In this document: piece by piece, positions 1-12,343 of the stretch
How positions within the stretch are numbered: the stretch's first letter is position 1
Layout: every line of letters begins with the position of its first letter
Assembly: GCA_949358305.1 (NCBI GenBank)
Contig: OX442316.1
Span: forward strand, 15,376,001-15,440,000
Length of the DNA: 64,000 bases
Source of the DNA: Strigamia acuminata
Lineage: Eukaryota > Arthropoda > Chilopoda > Geophilomorpha > Linotaeniidae
Direction of reading: 5' to 3'
The notes under the pieces: generated by a model
What the model saw: the letters and a program-made list of their open reading frames with translations, nothing else
Told to the model about the DNA's origin: nothing
The model's database searches: none
Program-made: the position numbers and the translations under genes

Positions 1-3000
1 GGGACAACTGGAGTAATTATTCAGAATGCCTTGGCCTTTTGGATTTAGCTACTGCAGTTACGGTATGTATCTATATTCTAATTTTGCAAATCTCGTTTTA
101 CTCAGTCTGAATTTTAAAATAAATTTAAATAAATATCACCTTATACTGGTCAGTGGTCATGCAGCTGACGGTTGACCTGCAAAATTGTTATTTCATACGA
201 AGTAACATTTTATTAAAAATGCAGCAAGAGTAAAATGAATGCGTATTGATGTAATGTAAATTCCTTTACTTACGGAATTAAGTATATTGTAGTGATTGGA
301 TGTCAGACGGAATTTTTAATTACTTTAATTACCTGTCCACAAATATCTAGGGTTGTCAATGTAATTTAATAATACCCAGACTGTGACATGTGGTTTTTGG
401 AATTTGCTATTAGAAAATTTAAAATATGTATACATGGTGTGAATATGACGCTGCAAGTAAAAGAAATTGCTCTGATTGCATTATGGAAAGAGATGATTTG
501 CAGTACATTATGAAAATATAAAATAAAAAAGGTAGAGGAGAGTGGAAAATGAAATGGAAGAGGCACTGCAGGGGGGAGTTCAATAGCTATCCAGGATATG
601 GGGTCTGTGAGATGATAACAAATGATGAAAACTCAGTTGTATTGAAGATTGAACAGGGTATTATGCAAAGCAGATGGAGCAGGATTAAAAAGTGCAAGCA
701 TTACAATAATTGAGAAGAAATTTTTCACTATAGTTGTTTGCCTCAACTAAGACTCATCTTGAAGACAAAGGATGAACGGCAATTGTCCGTTTGAGTGAAT
801 GAATGAATGAGTAGCGAAGAATTCGTGAGTTGTTTTTGTAAGCAATATATTAAGCAGAAGTATTTTGGTTGTGTGGTTTGAAGAGATACCGGTAGGCGTA
901 TTAATACGACGGATGACAACTATCTGACATATTTCATATTATTTTTGGATGGAGCTTTTGATTTGATTTGTTGGTTTATCAAAGGCAATTCTTTTCTTGT
1001 AAGAAATTCTTTTTAAGGCTTTATATTTGTCAAGCAATTATGTCTTTTTATAGTTGTCAGCGTAACTTTACACGCCCACTCTGCATGTGGAATTTAATTA
1101 CTTATTATTGTCTATGGTTTTTTTTCAATTATTTTTATTGCATTGAAAGTAAAAGTCAGAAACATATGAAAAAATGAATCAATTGAGATCAATACTGGTA
1201 TGAAATGACAGGAATGTTCTCATGTTGTCAAAAAACTTTACAGACTTCGAAACAGCAGTCTTTTTATTTTATCAATATAACGATCCACACTGGGCGGGTT
1301 CTTAAGGTGCTTTTTCATGTGCGATTATTTCGTCAATCGTGAGCGAATTTTAAAAATTGCGAAACAAAAATCGCGCGCATTGTCATTTTCAACAAAGCGG
1401 AAAAAATGTTGAAAACTTTTGTGGTTGCCACGTGTTCAACTCTGGGTACGAACTCCTTAAAGATTTCGAAAACGTCGGATTTTCGTTTCATGGGAGACAT
1501 CCACAGATAACGTTTGGCGTCGTCTATGATGGCAAAAAGATATCACGCGCCGCCGAAACCACTGGACCTGTCACATATGGACATACCGGTATGTGACAGG
1601 TCCAGTGGTTTCGAAGAAATTGGTTTCGTGTCCGGTGGATGGTTTCCTCGAGTCGACTTGGCGAAGCAGCAGTCGTTACATAATAACTCTCGCATGACTT
1701 CTCCGGGTTCCAATCCGAACACTTTGGAATTCTTGGCCAAAATCTTCAGTGCGTTAGCATGCACTTGACCCAATCTGGAATGCCACAATCCGGTTGCGTC
1801 CTTTCCCAAGTAACAAAACTATGTTAAATCTAGGTTAAATCTATACAAACCGTCAATCTTGGTACATAGATTTAACGTAGAATAAGGATGAAACTATGCC
1901 GACACAACATAGCATTGACATGGAATTAGCGCATTTTGGTCACGATTTTGACATAGCATCGACATAGAGCTGTAGATCGATGCTACTTCACTACAACGTC
2001 AAATCGACGTCGAATTCTACATAGAGTTCGGCGTAGAATTCTACGTAGAGTTCTATGTCGATTCAACTTAGAATCGATCTCCCGCTCTATGTAGATGCAA
2101 TGTCAAAATCGTGACCAAAATGCGCTAATTCCATGTCAATGCTATGTTGTTTCGGCATAGTTTCATCCTTATTCTACGTTAAATCTATGTAGAATTCTAC
2201 GTCAAACTCTGCATAGAATTACTGCTGTGTAATGGGAAATCTGGAAAGCATATTGGAAATGTGTGTGCAGAGCCAAGAAAGACAACAATTACAAAATTTA
2301 GTCTGTTTCACGCTTTATTAGAGATCTGCAGTCTATTGGGTACCTGCGCATTGTGAGAGGATTTACGGTACTTGAGTTTTCTACACGCATCTTGTTCAGT
2401 GAGCATCATGTTTTCTTTCCCCTCGACCGATTCTCTTAAACCCTTATTTTGGCCGGTAATGTCAAGTTTACGCCAATCCTGTTTTCATTCGAGAGTCGAG
2501 ACCAATCAGTTGCGGATTTACGCACAGAGCAAGTGGCTACTGATAGGTTTATCAAAATTTCGATTTCACAGAAATTGGATGCGTTATGGGTTTTTGGCGA
2601 TGGTGGATCACTAAGATGAAGAATTTAACGTTCACAAAGTAATTAGTATAACAAACAAACACTGCCCGCAGCGCGATTCTTTCTTGACATTTGTCAGGCT
2701 TGACTGCACGGCGATTCTGATTAATTGCGGTTGACGGTATTCATCTCTTCTATATTTATATCTTGTGAGTTTATGATCAAATTTTAATCTTCAAAAATTT
2801 TTATATTATTATGGTTACGGTAAAATGTGAACTTTAACCTTCATTAACTAGAGTGGAGTCGAAAGTATTTTTGCACCTGGGGCCGCTGCAAACGATCGAG
2901 TGAGGAACTTGTGATGATTTGTTGAATGTAGACGTCACTTTACGAGCAGTAATAAAAACATAAATGATTTTTATTGCTCTGTTCGTTTAAAATTGGGGCG

Positions 3001-6000
3001 TAAGATCGCACTATTAACGTGCTGCGTTTTGACACGCTGTATTTAACCTCTAGAGTAATGACAATCAGTTTTTCCCTCAAATCAATAGCGCTTTGCAGAG
3101 AAGCAATGTTGTCGCCTTAGCAACAAATCTTATTTGTTTCAGCACGTCTCCAGGTGACATCAAGGACTTTATAAAATAGTTTGAAGATACAACACGGTCG
3201 ACTCTTGAAATTTAGTTGAATACACGTTTTGAATTTACAACTTATTGGAAATATTAGTTTTCATCGCTACTACTTTTCAGACGTTTGGAAATATGTGGAT
3301 ATTTCCAACATATTTCCATCAAATTTTCACGTGATAGTAAATTCAAATTTTCCATATCAATTTCCAACTTGAAAATGTTTGAAAATTTACTTTTTTTTCC
3401 AGTTGTTGATTGTACTCATGTTCTATACATTTTGTTTTGACAGGAGGAAACTCGACTATCGGTGGCAGCCATCGCTTATATTAGTTTTTTTGGCTCCTTG
3501 ATATCTTTCTTATTACTGGCTATCACTCTCATCATCTTTAATCACTTTAAGTAAGCAATTTTTGTTTATTTTTAATGTTGCTCTCAAAACGATTCACTTT
3601 AATCAAATATTTAGTCTACATTTTATTTCCGCTTAACGCTCATTTCTTAATGGGGAAACTTTTCGAGTGCTTCTACAAATATGTCAGACTTAGATCAGGA
3701 TTTTTAACAAGTTCGGTGGGAAAAGCGGTTTGTTTGGCAAGCTGTCGATTTTCTTGCGACATAATTGTGAGAAGAGCTCACTGGTTTACTGTTAACTATA
3801 TGAAAACGTGCTGGGAATATTATAGGACGAACTTAATGACAAAAAGTAAATTTTCTTTTATTAATACCAACTTGGTGCAAATCGTTAATCTATGTTGCCG
3901 TGGCTTAAAATTAAATTTTATACGTTTAATCTAAATTCAAAACTCTGTATTCGAGTCGATTGAAATTCATTTATTCAAGTACGTACTTCAAATTTAATTT
4001 CCGTTTATTGAGATTGTATGTCGACCTCTCTTAAAATCAATTATAATACGGCAATTTACTCATTCCTGCAACATTCAGTTGCATAATATTACCGGTAAGC
4101 GTATATGAAAAATTTAAAGGGATTATTCCGAGAACGTATTGTAATATTTAGATATAAATTAAACATATTGTAGTAATACCATATGATCCAAATGTCATTG
4201 TTGAAACAGAGAATAAAGTAGTTACAACTAGCAACCAGTCCTTTGTGCATCTTTGGGACAAAGCTCTTGAGCAACAATGTGAGAACAATACACAATGCTC
4301 CATTGTAACATGGGCACACTGACACACTCACTTGTCAGTTAAGGCCATGGGGGTTGATCAATTGATGCCATCTTTGAAATTCAAATTAAACTTAACAAGA
4401 AAAAAAAAAAACGATTTATTGCACAATTCAGTGTTGAAGACGATTCTTGGAAAAAACAAATAATGTCCATGTTTGACACTTTTATTGGTTAATAAATGTC
4501 TGGTGACAGTTTTATTGTACATGATAAATTTTGCTCTTCTGCTTTAAAGTGTAAAGAACGGTCAAACAGCCTGTATAATTACACACATGCATAATCCCCT
4601 AAATTAACATTTTCTAACCTAATTAAGCCCACACGCTGTTTTGGCCATTTAATTACCGATTGCTTTAAATGTAAGGTTTCTTAGATGTCGTGCTGGGTAG
4701 CTGCAATCAGAGACTTGTGCTTAGTAGAGAATATCCTCTCTCTTTTGGTGTAAAAATCATTGAAATCCTTGGTAAAATAGAATTTGCAATTTGTTGTATC
4801 TCTAATTTGGGTGAATGTGAATGCGGTACCAACTTCATCCTGACCTTTATGCTTTCTTCGTTGCCGGACGTAATCTGACGCAATAGAATGATTTGTTGTT
4901 TAAATGCAAATTTAAACTAATAAATTCCGATCTACGTTTCGGTTCCCTTTGCTTTAAATTGTTATTATCGCCACAGAAATTGGCCCAGGGAATAAAAATC
5001 AATTTTATCTAACGATCGGCCATTAAATTCATTCAATTCAGTTCACTTATGAACACATTTCTCCCACTTCCTGTGTGTGAAGTGCAATATAATAGTAATT
5101 AGTACGAGTAGTAAAGCGCACCGAAGCGAATCTTTATTTATAATAACCATCACTCGTGCAAGGTTGTATCAATTAATGCAGTACAAGTATCTATAACTCG
5201 AGCTGAGAAAACAATTTGCACCTCCATTTAATCGCCCCCACTTGCTTCAAACTGTGCAAATTTCAGTTATTACTGCAGTGGGAAGACCATGAGTTTTTTT
5301 TTACAAACCATGGCTGGGTAATTTAATGTGACATTGTTATATATTTGCCTCGTTTTTGCAGATCTCTTCATTGCAGTCGTGTGTCGGTGCACAGACAATT
5401 GGTTTCAGCATTGCTGATTCGATTTGCACTAATGGTAGTCATTGCTGAGCCACTCGTGACACATCGAACGTATGCTACATATCAGCAACTGGTAAAAACA
5501 AGCAGAATAAAATTTGAAGCGTTAAAGTTTAAATTTTTACTGGTTTTAGAAAAATATATAAACAAATTTAAATGATTTTATATGAATCTATTGTAAACTC
5601 TGAGCGTATTTGTCCTGCGAGTCCACTAATTAAGCAGCGGTTTACGGAGAGAACGTGAATTTGAATCAGAATTTACAAAATATGCAGATTTCGCTTTCGT
5701 AATGGTTTTGGCTTTGACTGTGTTTTAATTATATTAGACTAATTTGAATTTTAATGAGCAACTTACTGAGCGTTAGAAAAACACTAAAGACTAAACGCGA
5801 TTAAGATAATGTTTATTGCAGTCACTTTTTAGGTATTCATTCTAAATTCGTCACTTTATTAATGATTTGATGTGTTTATATTAAAAAATAATATTTGCGT
5901 ATGAAATCCTACACCGATGAAAAATTAATTATAATAAAATATTTTGGCTTTTCGATTAGAAAACTCGGCATGTTTGCACTGTATTTATATTTTAAATTAT

Positions 6001-8514
6001 ATTTATTTCTTTTTTTTTTCTATGTCGAATGAATTCATTTTAGGACTGGCTTTGTAAGACAATTCTTTGCCTTCAGTTGTGGTCTACTATGTGCAGTATT
6101 AACTGGATGTTTCTCGAGGGTGTGTATCTTCACCGACGCATAACTGTCTCCATATTTGATGACAGAGCACCGTTCTTTCTCTTCTGTGCAGTCGGTTGGG
6201 GTAAGATCAAGAAATAAATCTCCAGCAGCATGTATGATTGATTTAACATCGTATCTATACACATACGATGTTAAACATCGCTCATTGTATTACTTGGGAT
6301 GTCTTAAGTTCATGAAAGCTACTATCGGGTTACAATACTTGGCGGGGAAAGAATAAGCGCAGAAAAATATTCTGCCCTTATTCATTCGCGTTTATTCATT
6401 CCACGCTATTAGGCCTATGTGCGAATTTGCGATATATCGTAATGCGATTTTTTTGGGGGGGAATATCACAGCTACATTAGTCAGAAGCTGTTGTCTGCGA
6501 TGTATTGCAATACGGCATATTGCAATATATTGCGACATGCGATATTTGCGATATGTACGGTTTTACGAATCTTTTGCGAATAAAAATGCAATTTTTTTCG
6601 CCAAAAATGCTATTTTTTTCGCCAAAAATGCTATTTTTTTCGCCAAAAATGCTTTTTTTTTCGCCAAAAATGCTATTTTTTTCGCCAAAAATGCTATTTT
6701 TTCGCCAAAAATGCTATTTTTTCGCCAAAAATGCTATTTTTTCGCCAAAAATGCTATTTTTTTCGCCAAAAATGCTATTTTTCTCGCCAAAAATGCTACT
6801 TTTTTCGCCAAAGATGTAATTTGTACGCGAAAAATGCAATCTTTAGTTGAAATATGTCAGAGACTGCAAACTCCAGTTGTTTCTTTATGTTTAAGCTTTT
6901 TCTGCATAAATTAATATGCAAATGACAGTTAGACTGAGAAACGAGAATCATTTGCATATTTTCAAGACTCCCAGGAGTAAACAAAGATGAAAAGCAAAGA
7001 ATATATAGTGTTTCATGAATAAATGTTTTTAAATTGATATAATTAGCATATTTTCTTTCTATTAATAATTGTTATCTGTTTTTTTTATAGGTTTGCCTGC
7101 ACTTTTTGTTGGTACCTGGGCTTGGGTTATGGCTAAGAACCACCACGAGCACTGTTGGAAAAAATACGGTGAATTGTATTACACTTGGATATTGGCTGCA
7201 CCTATTACAGTAGCTTTAACAGTTAAGCTGCTTTAAAAAGTTTATTTTTATTTCACATTTGCACGTCTTAGAATTTCTGAAATTGAAATGTGCACATTGC
7301 GGCTCTTCTTTAGAGCGTTTTTAGTGAAGTCAGGGAAATCTAGGCTGGCGTGAGCTTGTAACATGTTAAGAGTTACGACAGAGATTAATCTGGATTTTTA
7401 AAAATGAAAAACGAAGAAAAAATGGAATTTTAATAGTTAAATTAAGGCCACAAAATGCATTAGCTTAATCGCTTTGCGTATGCACGACTTATCATGCATC
7501 AGGTTTTATTTTTGTACCGCAGAAGTCATCCGCCGTTGTTTATATCGGAACACGTGCTTAACTGTGTTTGATTGAATATAATGATTGATGGTCTCATGCA
7601 TAATGCAATATCACAATTTCAAATTTCAGCCAATGATTCGGTTGAAACATTGTGCAAAGCCTCCGAACCGTTACTGAACCGCGTGAGATTTAAGATGTCG
7701 AGCACTTTTGTGTTAATGCTTTTAATAAATCTCTTTTGAATATTTTAAATTGAATTTATGTGATATCGCGACAACGAGCACATTTATCCATTCGTTTTAG
7801 TTTCATGTGTGAAACCAGACTTGGCTTACAATATAGCTTTTTAAAGAATTAATCATTTTGTTTTGTGAGCTAGAGAAACCTGAAGATTTCTATAAGCTTA
7901 TTTCTCAGCCATCATTTTGACTAGAATAGGGATGTCAGTTCAGTTTTGTTCCATAAAAATTTATAATTATTTTTATTCCAACAGCTCAATCTTATTTTTT
8001 TAATCAACATACTTCGGATTTTAGTAACGAGGCTACAATCTCAGGAGCGAATCGAATCAGAACAGCTAAAGTAAGGATCAAATCCAATTAGCTTCTTTTA
8101 ATGAGAAATTGAATTTTCTTTGAAATTAAATTAGGAAAACAATTAAAGCTACGATGGTTCTTTTTCCTCTGCTTGGAATTCCCAACCTAATATTTTTTCT
8201 CAACCCCGGTGGTGGTGACATACTTGAAAATGCTTACATGATCTCAAACGCCATTTTACAATCGTCCGAAGTAAAAAAATAAAAAATAAAAAAATAACAA
8301 GTGTTTATTATAGTGTTTAACCATGAAAAATCATCATGTTCATTTATTTCTAGGGCATTTCGGTCTCAATTCTTTATTGTTTTCTCGATAAAGAGGTAGC
8401 ATCAACTGAAACGCTTGTAAACCATCATTTATTTAGTTTTATGATTCAGGTTTTAAATGTTATTCGGAAGAAATACATTCGAAGATTGACGAGAAAAAAT
8501 CCAGACAGCATGAG
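1..8514 (+). CDS. Secretin-family (class B1) neuropeptide GPCR, 5'-partial
   Basis: Nine exons join in phase: 1-62, 3444-3550, 5362-5491, 6044-6200, 7091-7221, 7985-8070, 8135-8270, 8354-8395, 8450-8514; 304 codons plus two bases. All introns are GT-AG. The first exon ends the extracellular hormone-binding domain (DNWSNYSEC). The second holds TM1. The third has the class B signature KSLHCSRVSVHRQL and TM2. The fourth has the TM3 motif WMFLEGVYLHRR and runs into TM4. The fifth has the extracellular loop Cys (HCW) and TM5. The seventh has KKTIKATMVLFPLLGIPNL (TM6), and the eighth GISVSILYCFLDKEV (TM7). This family binds peptide hormones and usually signals through Gs and cAMP at the plasma membrane. 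TM5-TM6 resemble pigment-dispersing-factor receptors (LVTRLQ, KATMVLFPLLGI), but CRF/DH44 or calcitonin types are not excluded. The signal peptide and most of the ectodomain lie outside the window. The last exon ends in phase 2 and the true terminal exon is unresolved. Confidence 0.92.
1380..1812 (-). mobile_element. Ty1/copia retrotransposon fragment (gag_pre-integrase and integrase core), decayed
   Basis: In GPCR intron 1, the minus strand encodes LWHSRLGQVHANALKILAKN followed by CNDCCFAKSTRG, the Zn-binding gag_pre-integrase domain of copia polyproteins. After KPLDLSH it continues into YLFAIIDDAKRYLWM and KSDVFEIFKEF, the start of the integrase catalytic core. An in-frame TGA lies just before YLF. 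The two parts are separated by a perfect ~17-bp inverted duplication near 1559-1610 where an intact element would have a short continuous linker. No LTR, protease or reverse transcriptase is visible, so this is a dead internal fragment. It abuts the palindromic element at about 1806. Confidence 0.8.
1806..2232. mobile_element. Palindromic MITE-like element with long inverted arms
   Basis: Arms at about 1864-1972 and 2080-2190 are inverted copies: each contains the run from TTTAACGTAGAATAAGG through CACGATTTTGACAT, with few mismatches. The ~100-bp centre is itself rich in the word GAATTCTACRTAGA in both orientations. Weak terminal similarity (CCCA..TAACA against TGTAATGGG) suggests outer limits near 1806 and 2232. 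There is no coding capacity. The element could fold into a long cruciform. The family is not identified. Confidence 0.65.
6411..6573. repeat. GCGATAT-rich repeat with hAT-like terminus (copy 1)
   Basis: The stretch starts AGGCCTATGTGCGA and is dense in GCGATAT/ATATTGC words. The same terminus, reverse-complemented, closes a similar GCGATATTGC-rich stretch at 56935-57128, so the two are one dispersed family. AGGSYTRTGYRMGA ends are typical of non-autonomous hAT elements; that assignment is inference. It lies in GPCR intron 4 and runs straight into the 21-bp tandem array that follows. Confidence 0.5.
6574..6843. repeat. Minisatellite, ~20-21-bp unit, ~13 copies
   Basis: The unit CGCCAAAAATGCTATTTTTT varies by one T in the T-run, giving periods of 20-21 bp. 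It alternates an A5 tract with a T6-7 tract about half a unit apart. It lies in intron 4 of the class B GPCR. Open frames across it are by-products of the repeat. Confidence 0.9.
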
Positions 8515-8929
8515 GTTAGCTCACTTTAAATCCTTCAGAAGTACAACAGTGCCAAATTGAGGTAAAGTGGTGAAAATACTAGTAAGGAGCATTCAAATTT
8601 GCTTAAATGCATAAAGTTTGTAAGTGCCGGACGGACGACACGTGTTCAGGGTAGAACCGCACGGTATAAGGCGCTCACGTACGATAATAAATAACACTCA
8701 AGACACTGGATTTAGATCTAATGACCTTTATTTTGGTATGTTTATCTCTGAAGAGTCAACTTGAGTGAATTCAAATAAGAGGATTAAGATTAAGTGAAGT
8801 TGAAATCGCTTCTTTGACTTGTAGAAGTGACTTATCTCCTCCGCGCCTGCTATTGGCTGTTGTTACCGTACGTTGCCGAGAGCCATCTTTTTAGTGATTA
8901 GTAGTTTAAAGAGAAGTAAATTTGTCTCA

Positions 8930-9062
8930 TCGTCATCGCCAATTTGGTAGCTCGCCAATTTGAAATCTCATTAAAATAATTAGGCATTTTAAATTCGGCG
9001 CCAAATATGCCCATCGCCAATTTGGGAGCATCGCCAATCTGGCCATCGCCAATTTGGTCCGC
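8930..9062. repeat. Clustered short repeat (ATCGCCAATTTGG)
   Basis: Five near-identical copies of (C)ATCGCCAATTTGG occur within about 130 bp, at irregular spacing, all in the same orientation, two separated by only a few bases. There is no coding sense. It might be a degenerate tandem array or clustered binding sites. Confidence 0.6.
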
Positions 9063-10154
9063 GTCGCTGTAAATTTGCACTTACCTGATGGCTGCCATTT
9101 CTTAACTGAACCATTCAATTCGAGATTCTTCACGAAGACACATTACAAACTTTAAGTATTTGTTTAACCAAGTTGAATTTGAATGCATCTGATCTAATAC
9201 ATACAGTACACAGCAACAGGAGTTTCTGAATATATGTGAACTTAATTGTTTTCAGTTAAAATGCCTCCGATGTCTGTCGTCCACACGTGCTGACAATTCA
9301 AAGTACGTGTTCACTGCGGCTGAATACAACCACAAGTTTGTTGTTGGCATGCTCATTAACTAAAGGCTGTTGGGCACAGTTAAACATGAACATTGCTGTT
9401 TATTTGAGTGGTTTGTTTCACTTCTATGTATATATTTAATTACCGTAATAAACGGGTTCTGTGATGTCAGAATTTGACTTTAGTTTGTCGATAGAAATTA
9501 CATTTGGTTGTTTTTCTCTCTGACATTTGAGCGCAACATTTCCGCTGAAACAGCATTAATGATTTAAAAGAAAATCTGCGCATTCTGCAGGCCAAAACTC
9601 GTATAATTTGCATCATATATTTGAGATAAATAATTCTTTGAGGTCGATTTATTTTCCCCTTGCAAAGTGTTTCTGCTCGAGACGCGAACAAAGTTTAATA
9701 AATTCTTCCGATTAAAGAATGAATACTTGAAGTTGACGTTTGAGTTATGCTTATCTTTCCAAACCGGAAATTATTTTATTTTCGTATAAGATTGTTTTTA
9801 CATAATGATTTGAAGTCACTTACTTTTTAGCGGATTTTGTAAGGCTGAGACGACCTAATCCTAATGGGATGTCAATGAATTTCAATTGGCTCTTGGGACA
9901 TGACTTTGCTTTTTGGTAACTACCGACCGGATGAGTTTTGTGGAACACTTAAGCCATAAGCTTCAAGTTTATCCTTATTTAATGGTGTTTATGTAGCTAA
10001 ATAAGAGTGAAAGTCTTCTGAGAATTTGTTTTTTAATTAAAAATTGCTGCGAGTCTTTTGAAGCATGGTACTGATGTATGCTGCTTATTTCCCTGACTTT
10101 GATTAAAGGTCAAGTGCACTGAGTGGGTTTTTATCAAATTCTCAAAGGAAACAG

Positions 10155-10278
10155 TAAGGGGTTTCATAAATGACAACAAACTCTCTGATTGCCCCACACA
10201 GGTCACATGATAAATGCTTCAGCAGAATAATCGTTATACCGGTAATCACTTCAGCGTATCATTTTTGAAACCCCTTAA
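10155..10278. mobile_element. Short MITE, TIR TAAGGGGTTTCA
   Basis: A 124-bp element ends in TAAGGGGTTTCATAAATGA on the left and the inverted TCATTTTTGAAACCCCTTA on the right. A lone right end of the same family (AATGAAACCCCTTAATA) sits at 58467-58491. It has no coding capacity. Confidence 0.6.
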
Positions 10279-10489
10279 TATAAAAACCCAAAGTTAATTG
10301 ATGAAAAACTAAATTGGTGTAGTTACAACAGGAAAGCTGAGACCATCAAAAATTACATTTATTACTTGCATAATAATGAAAATTTGAATACATTTATTGA
10401 AAAAATTCAGTACCTTTGCAGTAGAACTTTAAGTTTTGCCACAATGGCTGGCTTTATTTCAGCTGATTTGTTTTCATTTTAAAACGAAA

Positions 10490-10660
10490 ACATTTAACTT
10501 AAGATGACTAAGATAAGTTGCAATAGTACTAATTTGATGGTGCTTGACAACTATGTAATTGGAAATTTTGCTCTATCTCGACCAGTTAACGAGTTAGCGA
10601 ATGAAAAATGCGTTGTTGCATGTCTGGCGTAAAATTTGATCACACTATTGGATTCGTCAT
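10490..10660 (+). repeat. Dispersed repeat family A, copy 1
   Basis: This shares a long colinear stretch with 61910-62075 (same orientation), including AGTACTAATTTGATGGTGCT, AAATTTTGCTCTA and AAATTTGATCACA. A third, more diverged copy in reverse orientation is at 59277-59390. No ORF or terminal repeat was found; the class is unknown. Confidence 0.55.
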
Positions 10661-11544
10661 AGGCTAGTCTACTTGATTTTTTGAAAAAGCAGATACTTAT
10701 TCTGGAAATTGACTGTTAACGTCTTATTAAACGAAACGACCTGTATATTCTTTTGTTTATTTTGTTTGTTTACATTATGTAGTTTTCTTGGTACTATTTG
10801 AACATCATTAATGTGAATAAATAAAAATCTATTTTTCTTTTCTGTATACGTAATATTAATAATAAATCTAACTATGGTTTGTTTACTTACTTAAAGCGAG
10901 ACTTTTTCCATGCATTAAAGGTGAGTCCTTTTGACCCAACTCGTTTGTTGTCACACAAAAGATTATAAACTACAGATTTTGAACAACTTAATAACACTGT
11001 ACACATTGAATAGTTTACGAACAAATAAAATATTCTTTAATTAAAATTTACTAATTACACTCGTCCATACCACAGATACCAGAAGAGCAAAGAGAGAAAG
11101 ACTTTGATCTTAACGACCGATAATTACTGTGCGATCCGAATGAGAAGAATTTCAGAAGGATTTCTTTCTCTATGGAGGAAACTTAAATTAATCATGCGGT
11201 CCTCCGCCTTTATCATGTCCCGTTCAGCTTGGAAATCTTCACATAAATAATCGGAGAGCAAATTACTTCCTTTCTCTACGATGTTACTTGAAAGCACCTT
11301 GTTTTTTTTTTTATACGAGTGATAAATGAAAGGATCCTTGATGGCGGCGCGAAGGGGGCCTAACGAGTGACTTCAGTTATTAGGTTGTTATTTACATTAA
11401 ATTAGATGTGTGCTCTCAGTATACATTTTTAAAGCTGACTTTTATTTTTTTCGGGATGTTGTGACTATTTGTCGACAGTAAATCATAAGCAAAGTCCAGC
11501 TTAAATTTTGTCACCAGCAGTCTAGAACGGCTTAAAGTTGTCAC

Positions 11545-12300
11545 GTTTAAACACCAACATCATCCACCATTTTTTGCGTTATTTCGACGGTGGATACGCA
11601 TCAGTGGCGCCTGAACAAAATGAAAAACCAAGAATAGGACTGGAACCTGAAAGAAAAAGGCGGTAAGTGCATAAACTTGAGAAATCATGTTTTGTGCTAG
11701 CTTTAAGTGTAGTTTTACAAGGTTTAAGCAATTTTTAGCGCCGGTTTTGTCTTGTTTTGTCTTAATTTTCAGTATGGATTTATTGAGAATTTATCTGAAA
11801 ATGTTGACATTTCTATTCTGAAAGAGAATGGACATTCTTTGGATAAAGAAGGAATGTACGTAGGCATGTGCGTTATTATTTTCGTGGGAGGCATTTAGAT
11901 GATTGTATGACATCATTTAAATGTCAATTTGTCACAACCTATCAGTGAGTTTTTGGTGTTTCTGATCTACCTGGTGGAGACAGCCAAAAACTCTCATTCT
12001 TCAAGCTGGAATGGGACAATTTTTATGTTCAAGGCTGTACGTACATTGGAATTAAAAGAATTATAAAGAAACTTGATGTAAGATTTATAAAGAAACATTA
12101 TGAGCAACTAGAACAACTTGTTGCCAAGAATTTCACCAGTGAAAAACTATCTGGATCAATCAACATGAGAAGAACTTGTTGCATTTTAAGCCGAGTTTCA
12201 CTGGCACTAGGTTGCGCTACCTTGCAGCTCGTGTCAGCCATTTTTGACGTGCTAAACGTTGCCGTAGATGTGAGCGATTAATTCGGTATTTTACTGCTTT
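11545..12300 (+). other. Exon-like stretch of unknown identity, possible gene fragment
   Basis: Three open blocks have splice-like borders: one ending at donor 11663 (cggtaagt), one at 11773-11854 between a good acceptor and gtacgt, and one starting near 11946. The middle block reads GFIENLSENVDISILKENG. The last has an open frame containing KLEWDNFYVQGCTYIGIKR and, further on, LEQLVAKNFTSEKLSG. The frames do not join cleanly: the natural joins meet a stop or shift frame. It could be a decayed gene copy, an unrecognised transposon ORF, or the GPCR 3' end plus chance ORFs. I recognise no family. Confidence 0.25.
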
Positions 12301-12343
12301 TAAACGTTGAATTATTCATTACAATTGTCGACCAGAAGTAAAC

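Larger units (their letters stand above)
8515..12343. other. Spacer between the class B GPCR and SNAPC1
   Basis: No complete gene is seen. The stretch may still hold the terminal exon of the GPCR: an acceptor before 9255 would give S then stop, and a CAGCAG acceptor near 11518 would give a ~33-residue tail. It contains a cluster of a short repeat (8930-9062), a 124-bp MITE (10155-10278), a dispersed repeat (10490-10660) and an exon-like stretch (11545-12300). The SNAPC1 promoter and 5' UTR must lie at the right end. I see no TATA box that I would defend. Confidence 0.5.

Noticed and set aside
6044-6200. Alternative frame GFVRQFFAFSCGLL in GPCR exon 4
   Set aside because: It breaks phase with both neighbouring exons; the DWLCKTILC frame gives the conserved WMFLEGVYLHRR motif.
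6417-6914. 165-codon plus-strand open frame with AKNAIFF repeats
   Set aside because: Produced by a 20-21-bp tandem array; no domain, no splice context, lies in an intron.
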